From Tamarix chinensis (lineage: Eukaryota > Streptophyta > Magnoliopsida > Caryophyllales > Tamaricaceae), in assembly GCA_030549775.1 (NCBI GenBank), contig CM060181.1, positions 59,393,701 through 59,457,700 on the forward strand: 64,000 nucleotides of DNA, given 5' to 3'. A program made the position numbers and the translations under genes. This document shows positions 61,501-64,000 of this stretch, in pieces; position 1 is the stretch's first letter, and the number at the start of each line of letters is the position of its first letter. The notes beneath the pieces are model-generated. The model did no database searches and was not told where the DNA came from. It worked only from the letters and a program-made list of their open reading frames with translations.

Positions 61501-63615
61501 ACAGTTTCAAGACCTTCTACCTGAATAGTAATATAAGAATTATCAAGATGCAATAAACTGACCAAAAAAATTCACTGAAGGAGATACAAGGGAACCAGTA
61601 AGAATATCAGAAGGTAATCAAACATGACAAAAATAAAAATAAAAATAAAAAAACCAGAGACCTCAAACAGACAGGCCACTTAAGGCCTGCCAATGGAGAA
61701 ACAAGGGCCCTTGAGGGAATATCAAAACACATTTATGACTTATGAGATATGTCTTCTGACACGCATAAAACTCTTTCTATTAATGCAGACTAACATGACC
61801 TTGGAAGCCCAGTCTCAGGAACCCTGTCCTTGGGACAACCCTGGGCCAGTTAATAATCTACCAGGTCAGACCCCACATCTCTCTGTCAACTCATGTCAAT
61901 AACCAGTCTAGGTCCAGTTCACTCAGCCACTAGGGCTTAACTCACTTGTCAGTGAAACAGCAACAACACAAACCATAATCACTTACAAAAAAAAAAAAAG
62001 AAAAAAAAACACTCAAGAGAGGTTTTAGTTGAGAATAAACTAACATTCTCAAACCTATCTAAAGGTGAAAAAAGCACAAACTTAATTTTTTCGGTGTATT
62101 GCCATTGACAAGATCTATGGAGTAAATTTCATTTTGAATATGTTAATACTAGAATGTCACTAGCAAAAACCTTAACAATTGTGATCCACTAGCATAGCTT
62201 ATAGGCCACAACTTAGGTATGCGAGATTCAGTCAATAAATAATTCAACAGTTAGTTTAACAATGTTCTTAATAAAATATGGAGCACCTACCAATGCATTT
62301 TCACAGAGTAATGATTTAGGGTAGTAGTACGTTTGAAACCAAGTGGACTTACTGACATTAAACATTGCTTACTGGTGTACTGTGTGGCATCTAGGAGTTG
62401 TACAGAAGGAGATGAATAAAGCAGTGAACTAAAGAACCCACAATTACAGTTTGATCATCGAAAAATTTGATAAAATAAGAGGAAATGGATTTGGCCAAAG
62501 CATCCATAATCAAACCATGCACATTGCATAAACACAAACATTTGGTCAGCATCACATAATCAATTAAGAGCTCATTAACATGAATAAGGAATTGATACAC
62601 TGACATACCAAGTCCTTTGCAGATTAACAGTGACTAACAGTTCATATCCAGCACTATTGGATTTATATTAGACAGGCAAATTGAACAACTTTGCTTTTAA
62701 TAAACTTCATACGGAGTAGCTTGTTGCCGCAAACTTATCATATTTCATTCCATTGATTTACCTTTCAAGTTCTATCTTGGTCTAAGTGGACATCACGACC
62801 ATTCAAGTTATTACTCAATGGCTAATAGCCTAATACACTACATCTCTTTTCCTCACTACGGAACATGACAGCCAATTAATAGTGAGAAATTGACAACTAG
62901 AACACCTTGTTCTGACAAGGGAACAACATCAACCATCTGTTAGCCAGAAAAATCATGAATTTTCATGTAGGCGCGTTTGTTTTAGTACATCACCCCTAAG
63001 GGAATAGAGTTAGCACATTTGTGATCAGGTTGTAACTTGAGAACAAAATAAATTACACTCCAGTCCTCAATTTTGATGTGATATTGGAGAGCAGCTTCAA
63101 AATTGAGATAAACTGAGTAGCAAGAAATCCAACGCAACGACACCATGCTACAGACAGACAATAGTATCGGGTCAAACAAAGTTGGTTCGAACAGTAAACA
63201 CGGACAAATGTGAGATTTATGTTGATGGGAAGTCCAGTCTAACAATATTATGCAAAGGAGAAAAGAAAAGAAAAACTAATTCAACTACCCGAGAAGGAGG
63301 CCGGACTAAGGAATAACGAATGTGCAGCAACCGGCCACCAAGTTCAGGACAATGGCGCCCATGTAACGCATTCAAAGCAGCTTGAGCAGAACTCTCATCG
63401 ACATACGAAACAATGACCCGGGCACCGCTCTCATCTGCTGAGTAGACTCCCATAACTTCTCCAAATGCACTGAATCTCGATGATATCTCTTCGAATGATA
63501 CTCCTACCACCGGACCACAATTGGCTACGAAAAGGTTTGGACTCGACATGTCTCCCCCGCCTCCTTCTCCCCCTTCACCTCTTCCCTTCGGACGCATAAA
63601 CTTCGGTATACCCAT
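47141..63615 (-). CDS. ALKBH8: ALKBH8-like tRNA wobble-uridine hydroxylase (RRM + AlkB), 7 exons
   Basis: Fe(II)/2-oxoglutarate dioxygenase that in plants hydroxylates mcm5U to mchm5U at the wobble position of tRNA-Gly(UCC). Exons (minus): 63289-63615, 61419-61520, 61250-61336, 54026-54151, 53501-53791, 50990-51055, 47141-47209; all introns GT-AG, all phase 0, total 355 codons. Residues 26-102 form an RRM ([14 protein letters not shown]). The AlkB domain follows with Fe ligands H227 and D229 ([10 protein letters not shown]) and H305 (YAWHHY), and 2OG-binding arginines in [10 protein letters not shown]. The C-terminus is Cys-rich ([15 protein letters not shown]). There is no methyltransferase domain, as expected in plants, where a separate TRM9 acts. 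The start is the ATG at 63615; the codon before it is TTG. All metal ligands are intact and no stop is present, so it looks functional despite 16 kb of TE-loaded introns. Cellular location is not evident. Confidence 0.93.
47930..48215 (-). mobile_element. Ty3/gypsy 3' end fragment in ALKBH8 intron 6
   Basis: On the minus strand the right end reads CTTGAGGACAAGGTGATT (LEDKVI), the usual chromovirus pol C-terminus, then a purine tract GAGAGGGGAG and an LTR start TGTTAGGC. The LTR sequence continues to at least 47930. It resembles 50140-50385. Confidence 0.65.
48216..48599. other. Intronic stretch between retroelement fragments
   Basis: Contains small overlapping open frames on both strands (48310-48573) but no recognisable domain. 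The adjacent fragments suggest TE-derived sequence. Nothing firmer is seen. Confidence 0.35.
48604..49480 (+). mobile_element. Ty3/gypsy 5' LTR and leader fragment in intron 6
   Basis: A short LTR-like segment (about 48604-48818) carries a TATA-like CCTATATATACGG and ends GCCTACATCA. A PBS-like ATTTGGTTTCAGAACTC (48819-48835) follows. The next ~650 bp are rich in CCACC, as in leaders of such elements, and break off before any pol. The LTR start is tentative. Confidence 0.55.
49513..49553. repeat. AAT microsatellite in intron 6
   Basis: About 13 AAT/ATA repeats. The following open frame at 49716-50045 has 109 codons ([13 protein letters not shown]...), is Lys/Asn-rich at its end and matches no family I recognise; it is not called as a gene. 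Confidence 0.85.
50140..50385 (-). mobile_element. Second copy of the intron-6 LTR fragment
   Basis: Shares with 47930-48215, in the same orientation, AGCCT.ATCTCTCCTAATT, AAGAGC.TGGACCT, CTAGTCCTTAA and ACCACAGT.AG. Diverged by many substitutions and small indels. Probably a solo-LTR remnant of the same family. Confidence 0.65.
50990..51055 (-). CDS. ALKBH8: ALKBH8-like exon 6 (2OG-binding arginines)
   Basis: Codons 312-333, [20 protein letters not shown] then RK. The [10 protein letters not shown] motif binds the 2-oxoglutarate carboxylate in AlkB enzymes. Acceptor TTACAG|G, donor AAG|GTGAG. Confidence 0.93.
52440..53090. repeat. AT-rich AAT/ATT microsatellite block in ALKBH8 intron 5
   Basis: Dense, interrupted AAT, ATT and ATAG repeats over about 650 bp, including (TAG)5 near 52650-52665. 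The Asn/Ile-rich frames here (52440-52799, 52955-53164) are composition artefacts. The rest of intron 5 (51056-52440) has no feature I can support. Confidence 0.85.
53501..53791 (-). CDS. ALKBH8: ALKBH8-like exon 5 (iron-binding core)
   Basis: Codons 215-311. Contains [20 protein letters not shown], the [13 protein letters not shown] strand, [20 protein letters not shown] and HHYIPHHK, that is, the HxD and distal His ligands. A hydrophilic insert (residues about 255-284) is the least conserved part. Acceptor GATCAG|G, donor AAG|GTTTGA; reading past the donor gives a stop at once. Confidence 0.95.
54026..54151 (-). CDS. ALKBH8: ALKBH8-like exon 4
   Basis: Codons 173-214, [19 protein letters not shown] ... 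IKLDQLT. It continues the conserved ALKBH8 segment directly from FCYQ of exon 3. Acceptor GTGTAG|A, donor ACG|GTATGC. Confidence 0.93.
54757..54995 (-). other. Exon-like segments of unknown origin in ALKBH8 intron 3
   Basis: Two minus-strand stretches look coding. 54757-54830 reads [20 protein letters not shown] after a TTTGCAG acceptor-like site and before an AAG|GTACTT donor-like site. 54891-54980 reads [20 protein letters not shown] then RAALLPA and a stop. Neither fits ALKBH8: exons 3 and 4 already join, and the possible exon lengths (68 or 50 bp) would shift the frame. They may be remnants of another gene or a cryptic exon. I do not recognise the protein. Confidence 0.3.
55626..57570 (+). 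pseudogene. Gag and protease region of the intron element
   Basis: Gag fragments: [13 protein letters not shown] (about 56093-56135), [13 protein letters not shown] zinc knuckle near 56597-56640 reads [14 protein letters not shown], with the second Cys replaced by Tyr. The following [10 protein letters not shown] acidic segment and protease-linker phrases (LGRP-like at about 57160; [14 protein letters not shown] near 57490, stop interrupted) follow. Too broken to make protein. Confidence 0.75.
57630..58170 (+). pseudogene. Reverse transcriptase of the intron element
   Basis: Blocks: [59 protein letters not shown] and [16 protein letters not shown]. The catalytic motif reads YFDN instead of YFDD. 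A stop interrupts SGYH*IRI. Confidence 0.88.
58200..58790 (+). pseudogene. RNase H region of the intron element
   Basis: [17 protein letters not shown] segment near 58247, then [20 protein letters not shown] (58383-58442) and, in the open stretch 58523-58777, [18 protein letters not shown] and [11 protein letters not shown]. It ends in [10 protein letters not shown], the RNase H/integrase linker. Confidence 0.85.
58800..59850 (+). pseudogene. Integrase of the intron element
   Basis: Zinc-binding part [12 protein letters not shown] near 58985-59010 and CHTCQL near 59090. Core: [35 protein letters not shown] and a second block [19 protein letters not shown]. The third block, [20 protein letters not shown], has lost the segment carrying the catalytic Glu. 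Frame changes at about 59400 and 59620. Confidence 0.85.
59854..60320 (+). pseudogene. Integrase C-terminus with chromodomain-like segment, intron element
   Basis: [20 protein letters not shown], then [19 protein letters not shown], then a chromodomain-like [20 protein letters not shown] ending in a stop at 60163. In-frame sequence continues to about 60320 with an acidic/basic tail. Confidence 0.8.
60321..60570 (+). mobile_element. Probable 3' LTR of the intron element
   Basis: Contains short direct repeats of TTAGTTAGATATGATTTATC (about 60370-60440), a TATA-like GGCTATATAAAGG (60450-60462) and a CT-rich end. The end is likely near TTACATCA at about 60600. No second LTR found for comparison. 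Confidence 0.5.
60600..61249. other. Remainder of ALKBH8 intron 3
   Basis: Unique-looking intron sequence with no recognised feature apart from a run of C near 60846-60854. The ORF at 60864-61070 is not supported. Confidence 0.5.
61250..61336 (-). CDS. ALKBH8: ALKBH8-like exon 3
   Basis: Codons 144-172, [18 protein letters not shown] then [11 protein letters not shown], the AlkB nucleotide-recognition lid region (RRVQHYG). Acceptor TTTTAG|G, donor CAA|GTAAGT. Only 82 bp separate it from exon 2, but 7.1 kb from exon 4. Confidence 0.94.
61419..61520 (-). CDS. ALKBH8: ALKBH8-like exon 2
   Basis: Codons 110-143, [20 protein letters not shown] then [14 protein letters not shown], the linker and the N-terminal part of the AlkB fold. 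Acceptor ATTCAG|G, donor GAG|GTCAG. Confidence 0.93.
61521..63288. other. ALKBH8 intron 1
   Basis: 1.77 kb intron with A-runs (61985-62010) and no recognised element. ORFs at 61693-61902, 62391-62606 and 62982-63245 show no family signature. Confidence 0.6.
63289..63615 (-). CDS. ALKBH8: ALKBH8-like exon 1 (RRM)
   Basis: Codons 1-109. Starts MGIPKF, has a Gly/Glu-rich run at residues 11-21, then the RRM, and ends LVRPPSR at the donor CGG|GTAGTT. A second in-frame ATG at codon 23 (MSSPNLF) is an alternative start just before the RRM. Confidence 0.93.
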
Positions 63616-64000
63616 CAATCAGGTTCAGAGTTCCTTGTACGGTAGCACCACTGTCTGGCTAGGTGTTTGACATAGGCGGGATCTTAACCCGAAAAGCTTA
63701 TTACACCATCCGTGGTTGCCCATTACCATATTCTCAGATTTTTTTTTTAAAATTAAATTATTTTAATTAAAATTTTTTAGAAAGATGTATATATAATATT
63801 TTTTTGAGATTATGTCCTATTAATAGAGATTAACATCGATAAACTTTCAATAAAATAAAAAAAAAGATTATCGTAAAATGTTATTATAATAATTATAAAA
63901 TATTAAATAATGAAATTTAATGACAAGCTACTTATTAAAATTAACATAATGAGTAAAACACCATAAACATAGTTAATATGCGATGTAATGGTAAGTACAT
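63616..64000 (-). promoter_or_regulatory. 5' UTR and promoter region of the ALKBH8-like gene
   Basis: Sequence upstream of the ATG at 63615. The first ~110 bp are of balanced composition, then it becomes strongly AT-rich beyond 63735. No clear TATA box at a usual distance was seen, so transcription start is not placed. Confidence 0.45.

Overview
This window is nuclear DNA from a flowering plant, AT-rich and repeat-rich, with very long TE-filled introns. The evidence is one split plant gene with GT-AG introns, chromovirus-type Ty3/gypsy elements, an L1-type LINE with a plant zf-RVT C-terminus, and many ATT/AAT microsatellites. I cannot name the species. Only two host genes are supported: a seven-exon ALKBH8-like tRNA-modification gene on the minus strand (47141-63615), and a small minus-strand gene for a secreted, tandem-repeat peptide precursor (26554-27192) that carries one in-frame stop.

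Layout. 1-1729: part of a very long LTR and the adjoining 3' end of a minus-strand Ty3/gypsy element. 1730-15885: three complete and one partial copy of a nearly identical ~4.05 kb unit made of rearranged LTR-retrotransposon pieces (PBS modules, PPT modules, minus-strand LTR start, plus-strand LTR interior). 15886-21885: a decayed minus-strand Ty3/gypsy element (gag, protease, RT, RNase H, integrase, 5' LTR), cut off inside integrase by the array. 22689-26072: a 3.4 kb solo LTR with a perfect 5 bp target-site duplication. 26554-27192: the peptide gene, with a TATA box and a poly(A) signal. 28204-43739: plus-strand long-LTR Ty3/gypsy material, apparently from two related families, interrupted by a 5'-truncated LINE (32462-35139, 12 bp TSD), an unidentified insert and a captured LTR fragment. 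44004-46069: a minus-strand LTR pair with only ~150 bp between the LTRs.

47141-63615: the ALKBH8-like gene. Its seven exons, all joined at phase 0, assemble into 355 codons: an N-terminal RRM followed by an AlkB-type Fe(II)/2-oxoglutarate dioxygenase domain, with no methyltransferase domain. Intron 3 (7.1 kb) holds a decayed plus-strand Ty3/gypsy element, antisense to the gene; introns 5 and 6 hold microsatellites and retroelement fragments.

The most unusual theme is structural. The long LTRs of several diverged families each carry an array of short hairpins at a similar place, about three quarters along the LTR: CCAC...GTGG hairpins in the array unit, the 28204 LTR and the 39504 LTR, and an unrelated 34 bp-period ATTGTTT...AAACAAT array in the solo LTR. 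The ~4 kb array also carries four primer-binding-site-like palindromes and four polypurine-like motifs per unit.
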